This document shows positions 34,054 to 42,163 of a DNA stretch of 64,000 bases, in pieces. Position numbers and translations under genes: made by a program. The notes under the pieces were generated by a model. That model ran no database searches, had not been told where the DNA came from, and saw only the letters and a program-made list of their open reading frames with translations. The stretch comes from Prochlorococcus marinus XMU1411 (GTDB lineage Bacteria; Cyanobacteriota; Cyanobacteriia; PCC-6307; Cyanobiaceae), in NCBI RefSeq assembly GCF_017696075.1, contig NZ_JAAORI010000003.1, positions 620,001-684,000 of the forward strand, given 5' to 3'. Each line of letters opens with the position of its first letter. Position 1 is the first letter of the stretch.

Positions 34054-34230
34054 TTGGCCGTTGATGAAAAAAATAATCAAAAACATAAAAAATTCATGAA
34101 AAGCATTTACAAAAAAATCATTTTTATTATTTCGGCAATTGCTCTTTTTTCAGTAATAGTGGGTGTTGTCAAATATTCGCTTATTTATATTGAAAATAAT
34201 CCCGAAAAATACTTACCTACACAAAAGTAA
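34054..34230 (+). CDS. Small membrane protein
   Basis: A 58-residue protein from TTG 34054 (44 residues from the internal ATG at 34096). The longer form starts with a polar DEKNNQKHKK stretch, then one membrane helix, then NNPEKYLPTQK. No family is recognised. It is the first plus-strand gene after the small-RNA locus. Confidence 0.45.
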   Translation: MAVDEKNNQKHKKFMKSIYKKIIFIISAIALFSVIVGVVKYSLIYIENNPEKYLPTQK

Positions 34231-34307
34231 GACAAAAATTAAGTATAAATTCACTTCAAAAAATCTATAAAGTGTCTTAAATATGTTTTACATAGACAGC
34301 TTTAGTC

Positions 34308-34451
34308 ATGAAAATAAAAAATACTTCAGTTCTTAATCAGAATAATATTCATTTAATTCAATTTAAAAATAAGCATAAATATCAAATACTTGAGAATTAC
34401 TGGGAGAAAAGAAAGAAAGAATGTGAAAAAAATCTTTCAAAATTTTGCTAA
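34308..34451 (+). CDS. Small basic hypothetical protein
   Basis: A 47-residue Asn/Lys-rich soluble protein from ATG 34308 to TAA 34449-34451. No domain. It lies 9 bp before the next plus-strand gene. Confidence 0.4.
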   Translation: MKIKNTSVLNQNNIHLIQFKNKHKYQILENYWEKRKKECEKNLSKFC

Positions 34452-34460
34452 CCGATAATT

Positions 34461-34709
34461 ATGAATTTTATTTTTTCTTTTTTATTAGCATCTGTAATGT
34501 GGGTACAAGTTCCACAGTGGGAAGCTGACTGGTCAAAGTGTGCTGTAGATGTTCCCGATTCATCCTGTCACTGGTACGTAGCTGCTCCAGATAATACGTT
34601 TGGGGAAGGATTTAATTGGGAAAACGCACCTTGGTTTGATGCTAATGGATTACAGGATGTAGCTAAAATTGAGAGAGAATCTGTAGTAGAAAAACTTCAA
34701 AATAACTAA
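34461..34709 (+). CDS. Small Trp-rich protein with hydrophobic N-terminus
   Basis: An 82-residue protein with a short hydrophobic start (a possible signal peptide, about 1-14) and a Trp- and Cys-containing segment (WEADWSKCAVDVPDSSCHWYV). The two Cys could form a disulfide after export. No family is recognised. Confidence 0.5.
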   Translation: MNFIFSFLLASVMWVQVPQWEADWSKCAVDVPDSSCHWYVAAPDNTFGEGFNWENAPWFDANGLQDVAKIERESVVEKLQNN

Positions 34710-34792
34710 AGTTTCTATTTCATCAATTAACTTTTAAAAGTATTTAAATTTAGTTGCTTAGCGGTTAACTTTTGATTAATTAAAAAATTTTT

Positions 34793-34939
34793 ATGCGTTT
34801 CAAAGTAAGTCTCAAAAAAAATGGAAAGGAATTTGATGAAGTTGTTATAGCTAATAATAAAAAAGAGGCTATGGAAGTAGCTTTAAAAAACAATCCAGAA
34901 GCTCAAGCATTAAACTCTGATTGGACATTTAAGATTTAA
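34793..34939 (+). CDS. Small hypothetical protein
   Basis: A 48-residue protein from ATG 34793 to TAA 34937-34939. It begins with beta strands (MRFKVSLKKNGKEFDEVVIA) followed by a helix NKKEAMEVALKNNPEA, a compact alpha-beta fold. Its stop abuts the convergent znuB stop. Confidence 0.55.
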   Translation: MRFKVSLKKNGKEFDEVVIANNKKEAMEVALKNNPEAQALNSDWTFKI

Positions 34940-35725
34940 TTATTTGCGAAGTTTAGGAATTAAAAGAGAAGCGACACAAATAACACTAATTGCAGGTCCA
35001 GGCGATAAATTAAAGACTATAGAGAGAGTAAAACCCAGAAGTGAGATGCATAATCCAAAAAATGAAGACCTCATCATTGCAATTCTTAAACTATGAGCCT
35101 TATTTAGCCCTAACAGAGTTGGGGTAGAAAGAAGAGCAATAACAAGAATTACTCCCACTGCTGACATTGAACTAACAATTACTAATGCCGTTGTAAAACT
35201 TAAAGCAAGATTTAATAAAGAAACGTTTATACCACTCGCGGATGCACCTTCTGGATCCAATCCCACATAAACAACCTTTTCATATCCAAAAGTCATTAAA
35301 AGTATAAATACTAAAAAAGCAATTATTGTTCTAAGTAAATCTCCAAAATTTGCTGTCAATAAATCCCCAAATAATACTGCCTCCAAATCAATCCTTATTC
35401 CGAGAAGAGGAATTATAAGGACTCCAAACCCAAGCATTCCGGCTAAAATTGTGTTCATTATTGCTTCATAATTTTCACTTTTTCTACTAGTTAAACTTTC
35501 CGCAATTACTGAGCCCAGAAGACCACTTATAACGCCACCAATTGAGGGATGTATTCCGAGCGCTAATGCGAGAGCAAGTCCAGGCAACACACAATGAGAG
35601 ATTAAATTAACTTGTAATAATCTCTTATGAGTGATTAATACAGTTCCCATAGCTGGGCATAAAATCCCAGAGAATATAGTTATTATTAATGGAACCAGCC
35701 ACCAGTTGTTATTAATAAAAGACAT
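34940..35725 (-). CDS. znuB: Zinc ABC transporter permease
   Basis: A 261-residue integral membrane protein of the ABC-3 family (ZnuB/MntB), with seven or eight hydrophobic segments. GTVLITHKRLLQVNLISHCVLP-type residues near 26-47 and VVYVGLDPEGASASGI around the middle are family landmarks. It would form the zinc channel with ZnuC and ZnuA. The zur and znuC genes sit between it and znuA, with zur on the opposite strand. Confidence 0.88.
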   Translation of the reverse strand: MSFINNNWWLVPLIITIFSGILCPAMGTVLITHKRLLQVNLISHCVLPGLALALALGIHPSIGGVISGLLGSVIAESLTSRKSENYEAIMNTILAGMLGFGVLIIPLLGIRIDLEAVLFGDLLTANFGDLLRTIIAFLVFILLMTFGYEKVVYVGLDPEGASASGINVSLLNLALSFTTALVIVSSMSAVGVILVIALLSTPTLLGLNKAHSLRIAMMRSSFFGLCISLLGFTLSIVFNLSPGPAISVICVASLLIPKLRK

Positions 35726-35742
35726 TATTCGAAAGATTCGGT

Positions 35743-36177
35743 ATGATCAAAAATACGAGACAAAAAATGATTTCGGAAACAATGGTAACTAAGTCTGACA
35801 TTACCAAAAGACAAGAACAACTTCTTGAAGAACTTAATAAATGTGATGATGAATTGTCTGGTCAAGAGTTGCATAGACAATTGATAGAAAGCGGAAAGGC
35901 TATGGGACTGACGACTGTTTACAGGAATCTTCAAGTTCTGATAAAGCATGGCTTAATACGTTCTAGACATCTCCCAACAGGAGAGGTTCTGTACACTCCC
36001 GTAGATAGAGATATTCATCATTTGACCTGTGTTCAATGTGGTGAGACATCAAAAATGGAAGGATGCCCGGTAAAAGATATTCATACACCCAAAACAAATC
36101 CAAAGAAATTCCAATTATTGTTTCATACCCTGGAGTATTTCGGACTTTGCCAAAACTGTTATCAAGCTCAGAATTAA
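35743..36177 (+). CDS. zur: Zinc uptake regulator, Fur family
   Basis: A protein of 144 residues from 35743, with possible internal starts at 35767 and 35782. The winged-helix part includes TTVYRNLQVLIKHGLI, and the C-terminal half has HHLTCVQCG and the pair CQNC, a structural zinc site. The genes on both sides are zinc transport genes, which favours Zur over Fur or PerR. It would bind DNA with zinc and repress the cluster. It is transcribed against znuB and znuC. Confidence 0.85.
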   Translation: MIKNTRQKMISETMVTKSDITKRQEQLLEELNKCDDELSGQELHRQLIESGKAMGLTTVYRNLQVLIKHGLIRSRHLPTGEVLYTPVDRDIHHLTCVQCGETSKMEGCPVKDIHTPKTNPKKFQLLFHTLEYFGLCQNCYQAQN

Positions 36178-36190
36178 AAAGGAACATTTT

Positions 36191-36961
36191 CTAATCACAG
36201 AAATTATTTTCGTTTATAGAGCTAATGTTTATAGCCTCTAATTTATCTTTTATTTGGTCAGGACTACCAACTGCCAAAACACTTTTATCAAGAACGATTA
36301 CTTGATCATAGTTATTTAAAGACTCGCCCCAATCATGGCTACTTACGAGCAAAGAAAGTCCCGCATCCGCAAGTTGACGAACAATTTTTAGAAAATCTTC
36401 CTTTGCAGGTGGGTCCAAAGCTGCACAAGGTTCATCTAAAAGAAATATTTTTGCAGGGGACATAAGAGTTTTTGCTAATAGAGCTCTTTGCTGCTGTCCT
36501 CCTGAAAGAGAATCGAGTCTTCTATTAGCCAAATTTGCAATACCTACTCTTTGCATTGTCGCCTCTAATTCACAACATTTATTAATCCAAGAATTTGGAT
36601 ATGCTAGAAGAGTCTTGATTTGAAAGGGGTTATTACTTCTTGATTTTGAATACTTTATCTGACCAAGAGATACCAATTTTTCAACTGTAATGGGGAACTT
36701 CCAATTCATAGAACTTCTTTGAGGCATAAGTGCCACAAGAGCTCTAGATCTATACAAATTTTCACCGTCAATTTTTATTTCGCCTTTATCTGGAGTATTT
36801 TGTCCTTGCAATATTCTCAAAAGAGTTGATTTACCAGCGCCGTTTGGGCCAACTAACGCTGTTAGAGTTCCAGGTTTAATCTCAACCGATACCTTATTCA
36901 AAGCTGGCTTACTTTTTTTTGTGTATGCAAAGGTTAAATTTTCAGCAACTAAAGTAGCCAT
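36191..36961 (-). CDS. znuC: Zinc ABC transporter ATP-binding protein
   Basis: A 256-residue ABC ATPase: Walker A GPNGAGKST at about 38-46, signature LSGGQQQRALLAKTL in the middle, Walker B IFLLDEP, and the switch His in VSSHDWG. It powers zinc uptake with ZnuB and ZnuA. Its start is divergent from znuA, sharing a 136-bp control region. It is separated from znuB by the opposite-strand zur gene. Confidence 0.9.
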   Translation of the reverse strand: MATLVAENLTFAYTKKSKPALNKVSVEIKPGTLTALVGPNGAGKSTLLRILQGQNTPDKGEIKIDGENLYRSRALVALMPQRSSMNWKFPITVEKLVSLGQIKYSKSRSNNPFQIKTLLAYPNSWINKCCELEATMQRVGIANLANRRLDSLSGGQQQRALLAKTLMSPAKIFLLDEPCAALDPPAKEDFLKIVRQLADAGLSLLVSSHDWGESLNNYDQVIVLDKSVLAVGSPDQIKDKLEAINISSINENNFCD

Positions 36962-36999
36962 TAATTAATCTTTTAAAAAAGTCACTTTACAAGCTTACC

Positions 37000-37022
37000 A
37001 ATAATACAAATTGCGTATTATT
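37000..37022. promoter_or_regulatory. Inverted repeat near the znuC start
   Basis: AATAATAC at 37000-37007 and GTATTATT at 37015-37022 are perfect inverted repeats with a 7-bp spacer, about 40 bp upstream of the znuC start. This could be an operator half of the divergent control region or a short hairpin. It does not match the Zur palindrome. Confidence 0.35.
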
Positions 37023-37060
37023 TTCATAACATTTGATACCTTTACTTGTCAGACATTATG

Positions 37061-37077
37061 AAAATGATTATCATTTT
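37061..37077. promoter_or_regulatory. Zur-box-like palindrome before znuA
   Basis: AAAATGATTATCATTTT is a perfect 8-1-8 palindrome, 20 bp upstream of the znuA start. The layout, a long AT-rich dyad with one central base, is that of Zur and Fur operators. Since zur lies within the cluster, Zur-zinc repression of znuA and probably the downstream cobW-WD40 genes is likely. Its position between znuC and znuA could also control znuC. Confidence 0.7.
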
Positions 37078-37097
37078 TAAGTGTTTAATTATTTTTC

Positions 37098-38639
37098 ATG
37101 TCAATTTTTAAAAGACTTTTAACAAATAGAACAGGTTCGAGTAAGTCGATTATTAAAAATTCAGTAATCGCTGGAACGATTATATTTTCTGGTTTTGGGC
37201 AGGATGTTATGGCTAAAGGAAAATCATACGTAGCAGTAGAACCACTAGTTTGTGATTTAGTTAAATCAATTGCATTACCATCTGACGAAGTTACATGCTT
37301 AGTAGATAGAAAACAAGATGTTCATGACTTAAAGATCAATCCAAGGCAAGCTCAATTACTAAATAGCGCAGACAAAGTATTTACTCTTGGTAAAGAAATG
37401 ACTCCAAGTATGAGAAATTGGGAAAATAAAAAGAATACTGTTGTTGTAGGTGTTAGTGCAATAGACGTAGATGATCATTCTGATCATGGAGGTCATGATG
37501 ATCACTCAGACCATGGTGGACATGACGATCATGCTGAACATTCAGCTAAGGTAGACGACCACTCTGATCATGGAGGTCACGACGATCACTCAGATCATGG
37601 TGGACATGATGATCACGCTGAGGGTGCTTTCGAATGGGCAGGCAAATTCCAACTTTCTAAGGGTTCTTACAAATGGTCATTTGAAAAAGTCGATGGAGAA
37701 TATGCAGATCCTGCAATGAAGATGGTGATTCTCAAATCTAATGACATAGAAGGGTCTGAAGATTTAGCTAAAGAACTATTAGGATCTAAAGAATCAATAA
37801 GCAGAAAAAATGATGGTACTTTGATAGCCAGTAATAAAGCTTTTGTTCTTAACTTTGATCAAAGAAAAGAAAGTACTGTTTTTAACGTGGATATCAAAGA
37901 AGATGGTCAATATATATTTTTTACTGAACACATGCCTTTTGAGTTTGAAGCAACTCAACACTTTTTTAAAGACGTTTCAAATAGTGATGTAGAACCAATA
38001 GCACAAGTACCAGACGAAGGAGAGGGGCATCATCATCATGACCATGGAGGACTAGATCCTCATGTTTGGCATGATCCACATAACATCATAAAAATGGGAG
38101 ATCTTATAAGCAAAAGTTTAAAGAAAGATATTTCAGTTTTTAATAGAGGTGACAGAAAACTAATTAATGAAAGATTCGAAAAAGCTGATTCTCTCTTAGA
38201 AGGCTTAGATAGTTGGATCGTCGAACAAGTAAGCTCTATTCCTGAGGAAAACAGAGTAATTGTCTCTAAACACAAAGCAATGGAATACTACGGGGATGCA
38301 TTTGGTTTTGAAACCATTAGTTTACTTGACTTTCTTGGAGACTCCTCAAGCTTAAGGCCAGACAACATAAGTTCTACTTTAAAAATGTTAGATGAAGAGA
38401 AGGTTCAGGCAATATTTCCTGAACAAATTCCAGCATCTAAGTTATTAAGGAACTTAAGTAGACAAAGTTCAGTTCCTTTAGCTTCTAATCAAATATTCGT
38501 TGATGGATTGATGATGAATGGTAATACGGTTTCAGTAGCCGTTCACAACACTTGTACAATTGTTGATTCATTAGGTGGAAGCTGTGATAAAGAATCTGGC
38601 TCAAATCTTGAGTCTGAATGGTACAAACTTTCAGATTAA
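37098..38639 (+). CDS. znuA: Zinc-binding periplasmic protein with His-rich repeats and inserted domain
   Basis: A 513-residue protein, much longer than the usual ZnuA of about 300. It has a signal peptide (about 1-40), the first ZnuA lobe (VAVEPLVCDLVKSI to about 120), His/Asp/Gly-rich tandem repeats (124-175), an inserted domain (about 178-290) similar to one in the adjacent CobW protein, then a second His cluster HHHHDHGGLDPHVWHDPHN (311-329) with ZnuA metal-ligand context, and the second lobe. It would bind zinc in the periplasm and deliver it to ZnuBC. Confidence 0.88.
   Translation: MSIFKRLLTNRTGSSKSIIKNSVIAGTIIFSGFGQDVMAKGKSYVAVEPLVCDLVKSIALPSDEVTCLVDRKQDVHDLKINPRQAQLLNSADKVFTLGKEMTPSMRNWENKKNTVVVGVSAIDVDDHSDHGGHDDHSDHGGHDDHAEHSAKVDDHSDHGGHDDHSDHGGHDDHAEGAFEWAGKFQLSKGSYKWSFEKVDGEYADPAMKMVILKSNDIEGSEDLAKELLGSKESISRKNDGTLIASNKAFVLNFDQRKESTVFNVDIKEDGQYIFFTEHMPFEFEATQHFFKDVSNSDVEPIAQVPDEGEGHHHHDHGGLDPHVWHDPHNIIKMGDLISKSLKKDISVFNRGDRKLINERFEKADSLLEGLDSWIVEQVSSIPEENRVIVSKHKAMEYYGDAFGFETISLLDFLGDSSSLRPDNISSTLKMLDEEKVQAIFPEQIPASKLLRNLSRQSSVPLASNQIFVDGLMMNGNTVSVAVHNTCTIVDSLGGSCDKESGSNLESEWYKLSD
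37467..37634. repeat. 84-bp tandem duplication coding His-rich units
   Basis: Two tandem copies of a 28-codon unit (37467-37550 and 37551-37634) starting VDDHSDHGGHDDH. Each copy contains two internal repeats of SDHGGHDDH. The copies differ only at a few third positions and at the last residues. They are probably metal-binding low-complexity segments whose number can change by recombination. Confidence 0.85.
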
Positions 38640-38716
38640 ATTTTTCTAATAAAAACGGTTTTCATTTCTTTTTATTACTATTATTAAACTATTGTTTATT
38701 TAGTAGAAATCAGTAA

Positions 38717-40066
38717 ATGAGCATCAAAGATAAAGTTCCCGTTACTATTCTCACTGGATTTTTAGGTTCAGGGAAGACTACTTTGCTTAATAGAATATTG
38801 AGTGAAGAGCACGGGAAAAGAATAGCCGTTATCGAAAATGAATACGGTGAAGTAGGTATAGATCAAGGACTCGTAATAAATGCAGATGAAGAAGTTTTTG
38901 AGATGTCAAACGGTTGCATTTGTTGTACTGTTCGCGGTGATTTAATAAGAGTCCTTGGCAACCTTATGAAGAGAAGAGATAAGTTTGACTATGTTTTAGT
39001 AGAAACGACAGGATTAGCAGATCCTGGGCCAGTTGCTCAGACTTTTTTCATGGATGAAGAGATTAGTTCTGAATTTACTCTTGATGGAATTGTAACTTTA
39101 GTTGATGCTGCCCATATTGATCAGCAGCTAGGCAGGAGTGATGAAAGTTCAGAACAAGTTGCATTTGCAGATGTTCTTGTCCTTAATAAAACTGATTTAG
39201 TCTCTGATGATGCACTAGATACTCTTGAATCAAGATTAAGAGACATGAACCGAATGACTCGAATTATTAGAGCCGAAAATGCCAAAGTACCAATTGAAAC
39301 AGTCTTAAATCTAAGTGCATTTGATCTTGATCAGATCCTTAAACGCAGACCAACATTCCTTGAACCAGAATATCCTTTTGAATGGACAGGTGTTTACGAT
39401 CTTGATGCAGGTAAATATGAATTAATGCTAGAAGAAGGACCCGATCCAGAAATGTCCTTGGTAGCCCTTTCTAACCAAGGGGAGAGTGAAGAGGAACTTT
39501 TAGATGGTGCCGAATCCTCCGTGAGACTTTATGCAGAAAAAGCTAATACATTAGATCCTGGAAATACCATCTCATATGGAGAACATATAAATCTCAAATT
39601 GGAGGATAAAGGAAATAAATCCTTCATCCTGAACATAGAAAAACCTACAAAGATAGGTTTGTTTACACAGCACACTGCTGAAGAATTCAATATGAAAGTC
39701 ATTAAAAGCGACGAAAATAAAGAGATCCCATTTAATACTGAAAGGTTCTGGCAAGCAGAGCACGAACATGATGATGAAGTTGGCTCAATTGCTATAGAGC
39801 GTTTTGGAGATGTTGACCCAGAAAAACTAAATACTTGGATGGGAAGACTTCTCTCAGAAAAAGGGGTAGATATATTCAGAACTAAAGGTTTCATTAGTTA
39901 CTCAGGCAACCCAAGGAGAATAGTTTTCCAAGGAGTACACATGTTGTTTACTGCACAACCTGACAAAGAATGGGGTAATGAACCTCGTAGAAATCAACTT
40001 GTTTTTATCGGTAGAAATCTGAATGAAAAAGAGATGCAAGATGGTTTCGATAAATGCCTGATATAG
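38717..40066 (+). CDS. CobW/COG0523 family GTPase, zinc-metallochaperone type
   Basis: A 449-residue protein with Walker A GFLGSGKTT (14-22), the COG0523 metal motif GCICC (66-70), NKTD (157-160) for guanine binding and a C-terminal CobW domain (about 360-445). Between the GTPase part and the CobW domain is an extra domain (about 221-330) similar to that in the adjacent ZnuA-like protein. The place in a Zur-zinc cluster suggests a zinc metallochaperone for growth at low zinc, not cobalamin synthesis. It overlaps the WD40 gene by 13 bp. Confidence 0.88.
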   Translation: MSIKDKVPVTILTGFLGSGKTTLLNRILSEEHGKRIAVIENEYGEVGIDQGLVINADEEVFEMSNGCICCTVRGDLIRVLGNLMKRRDKFDYVLVETTGLADPGPVAQTFFMDEEISSEFTLDGIVTLVDAAHIDQQLGRSDESSEQVAFADVLVLNKTDLVSDDALDTLESRLRDMNRMTRIIRAENAKVPIETVLNLSAFDLDQILKRRPTFLEPEYPFEWTGVYDLDAGKYELMLEEGPDPEMSLVALSNQGESEEELLDGAESSVRLYAEKANTLDPGNTISYGEHINLKLEDKGNKSFILNIEKPTKIGLFTQHTAEEFNMKVIKSDENKEIPFNTERFWQAEHEHDDEVGSIAIERFGDVDPEKLNTWMGRLLSEKGVDIFRTKGFISYSGNPRRIVFQGVHMLFTAQPDKEWGNEPRRNQLVFIGRNLNEKEMQDGFDKCLI

Positions 40067-41127
40067 AACCATTTAGCCCAAGAGGCATGTTCCATGAAGG
40101 ATGGACAGCTGAAGTTAACGATTATGCCATAGCATGTGGCTGGGCTCTAAAAGGAAAACAATTTATTGTTGGCGACGTGGCAGGTGGCATTTTTGCATTC
40201 GAAGGAGATACTGGAAAAATTATTTGGGAAAAAGAAAATACTCACTCTGGTGGTCTACTAGCGATGGCAATTCATCCAGAGGGTGAAATTTTTGCAACAT
40301 CAGGTCAGGATGGAAATGTTCAAATTTGCAATTGCCACGAAGGTAAAGTAATTAAAACGCTTGATCTTGGCAAGGGTTGGGTAGAACACCTCAAGTGGTC
40401 TAATGACGGTTTATTTCTAGCTATAGCTTCCTCAAAAAAAGTATATGTTTTTAATGAAATTGGAGAAGAGAAATGGATCTCAGAAGACCATCCAAGCACA
40501 GTAAGTGCAATAACATGGTCAAATAAAAATGAGTTGGCAACTGCATGCTACGGCAGAGTGACATTCTTTGACATAGTTAATAATAAAACGAATCAAAAAC
40601 TCGAGTGGCAAGGATCATTGGTCTCTATGGAATTAAGCCCCGATGGAGATATTGTCGCCTGTGGGAGTCAAGACAATTCAGTTCATTTTTGGAGAAGATC
40701 AACAGGAATGGATGCTGAAATGACTGGATACCCTGGGAAACCAAGTCACCTTTCATTTGATGACAGCGGAAAATTATTAGCGACAAGTGGCAGTGAAAGA
40801 ATCACAGTATGGAGCTTTATAGGGAATGGTCCAGAGGGCACTATGCCAGGAGAGCTATGTCACCATACAGAACCTATTTCCAGCCTAGCCTTTTCCAATA
40901 AAGGTATGCTTGTAGCCTCAGGATCTAGGGATGGTTCCGTTGTCGCAAGTTTCCTCAAGAATGACGGCAATGGTGATCCCGTTGGGGCTGCATTCGCAGG
41001 AGATTTAGTAGGGGCAATATCTTGGAGACCTGATGATTGTGCACTTGCAGCAGTCAATGCAAAAGGTGTTGTAAATGTATGGAAATTTAAAGTTCGTACT
41101 AACCTTTTTTCAAAGGGATTTAAGTAA
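40054..41127 (+). CDS. WD40 repeat protein in the zinc cluster
   Basis: A 357-residue protein with about seven WD40-type blades, for example GGLLAMAIHPEGEIFATSGQ, SMELSPDGDIVACGSQ and SSLAFSNKGMLVASGSRDG, enough for one beta-propeller. There is no signal peptide. The start overlaps the cobW gene end by 13 bp, implying coupled translation. It is probably a scaffold for the CobW GTPase or its client. There is no catalytic motif. Metal binding cannot be judged. Confidence 0.85.
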   Translation: MPDIEPFSPRGMFHEGWTAEVNDYAIACGWALKGKQFIVGDVAGGIFAFEGDTGKIIWEKENTHSGGLLAMAIHPEGEIFATSGQDGNVQICNCHEGKVIKTLDLGKGWVEHLKWSNDGLFLAIASSKKVYVFNEIGEEKWISEDHPSTVSAITWSNKNELATACYGRVTFFDIVNNKTNQKLEWQGSLVSMELSPDGDIVACGSQDNSVHFWRRSTGMDAEMTGYPGKPSHLSFDDSGKLLATSGSERITVWSFIGNGPEGTMPGELCHHTEPISSLAFSNKGMLVASGSRDGSVVASFLKNDGNGDPVGAAFAGDLVGAISWRPDDCALAAVNAKGVVNVWKFKVRTNLFSKGFK

Positions 41128-41145
41128 AAAGTAGAAATTTATTAA

Positions 41146-41301
41146 TTACCAATAGTTAGTTTTTAAATGTCTTTCCATACAAATGACCTCACAGTCATTA
41201 TCTATACCTTTTGGGTGAATATCGCAATATGAGAGACATTGAAAATATTCGTCTATGGGATTTGATTTATCAGTTTTACTAACTTCTTTCGAATGATTCA
41301 T
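41146..41301 (-). CDS. Small Cys-containing hypothetical protein
   Basis: A 51-residue protein from the ATG at 41299-41301 to TAA at 41146-41148. It has four Cys, with QCLSYCDIH and DCEVICMERH forming two pairs. It may bind metal or form disulfides. It has no signal peptide. It converges with the WD40 gene 18 bp downstream, so a link to the zinc cluster is possible but unproven. Confidence 0.55.
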   Translation of the reverse strand: MNHSKEVSKTDKSNPIDEYFQCLSYCDIHPKGIDNDCEVICMERHLKTNYW

Positions 41302-41863
41302 AAAAGGTTTCCTCAATTACTTAAAATTAAGATAGACGAATTAAATATCAAAAGAAATAAGCAAAACTTACTAAAAATATCTCAAAAAAATTAGCACAAT
41401 TGATTCCTACTCTCGGACATTTTTAATTAAAAAGCAATGCGTATAAAAACGGATTGTCTTTAGAGAAATATTTTCCTAATTTTATATTGTTGAGTTCTAG
41501 GAGGTCTTTCAAAATGATCGATAGCCTGCCTGAAATTTCGGAATAAACCGAACTAATTTAATTAACTGCTCCAATTATTTTTTATTAATGTCTAAGCTTC
41601 CTTCTTCTGCATCGTTTAGGTGCCCTTTGAGAAACAAGCTTAATTCTAGAGTTTTTGCCCCAGTTAAAGACAATTAGTTAATTTTAGTGAGCATTAGCTT
41701 AATAGAAGTTAGCAACAAGGATCAATGATTTAGGTGCGTTATTAACTTCAGTAAAAAATATAAGTAAGAGATAAAAGAGGGCTTAAATAAGCCCTCTTTT
41801 TTTTGTTATAGGATGACTTTCTTCTAATTTTATAGATAATGATTAAAGCAATAAATTTTTAAA
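41302..41863 (+). other. Structured non-coding region with a strong terminator
   Basis: 562 bp without a convincing long gene. Notable parts: a 10-codon ORF at 41514-41546 preceded by a consensus AGGAGG, a 29-codon ORF at 41588-41677 without a Shine-Dalgarno sequence, a hairpin GAAGTTA...TAACTTC near 41705-41751, TAAGCTT...AAGCTTA pairing (41592-41598 with 41636-41642), and the motif TTTAGGTGC twice (41615-41623, 41729-41737). It ends in a strong terminator. A plus-strand non-coding RNA, or several, is likely. No Rfam-type family is recognised. Confidence 0.5.
41773..41804 (+). terminator. Strong rho-independent terminator
   Basis: AGAGGGCTT pairs with AAGCCCTCT across a short A/T loop, flanked by A-run and T-run so that the stem extends to about 13 bp, followed by eight T. 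It ends transcription of the structured non-coding region on the plus strand and can also act on the minus strand. Confidence 0.85.
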
Positions 41864-42139
41864 ATGGTTCAATATTATTGCCCATATTGCAATCCTAAAT
41901 ATCAATTTCAAAAACAATCCTCAAATGGTACTTTGATTTGTGGCTTGTGTGGAGAGGATCTTGTAAAAAAACCATTTATTAGGTTGAACCAGATAATTGC
42001 TTTAGTTGCTGCTTCATCATTACTTCTACCGTTAGTATATACTTTTATTTTTTTAATTAAAAATCAAATAAATCCTCCTAATAAAAATTATCAAGCAAAT
42101 AGTAATTTAATGATAATTATCAAAGAAACACTTTCATAA
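41864..42139 (+). CDS. Zinc-ribbon membrane protein
   Basis: A 91-residue protein with CPYC (6-9) and CGLCGED (about 26-32), a zinc ribbon, then a membrane helix at about 45-69. It resembles the N-terminal ribbon of cyanobacterial membrane proteins of unknown role and is oriented like the reverse-strand ribbon protein at 16744-16959. Confidence 0.6.
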   Translation: MVQYYCPYCNPKYQFQKQSSNGTLICGLCGEDLVKKPFIRLNQIIALVAASSLLLPLVYTFIFLIKNQINPPNKNYQANSNLMIIIKETLS

Positions 42140-42163
42140 AACAATTACAAAAATCTCGAGAGG

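Noticed and set aside
37130-37160. A GGTTCGA segment resembling a tRNA T-loop
   Set aside because: It is within the signal-peptide codons of znuA and no cloverleaf can be drawn around it.
39529-39894. A 121-codon minus-strand ORF within the cobW gene
   Set aside because: It is Ser- and Phe-rich, as expected from the antisense of an acidic, Lys-rich coding region, and no start context or domain supports it.
41588-41677. A 29-codon ORF in the structured region
   Set aside because: No ribosome binding site and no known domain. The base pairing suggests RNA, so it is kept only as a note in the region entry.
42111-42122. A second TGATAATTATCA palindrome identical to the one at 33128
   Set aside because: It lies in the last codons of the zinc-ribbon gene and is not upstream of any start, so I do not count it as an operator.
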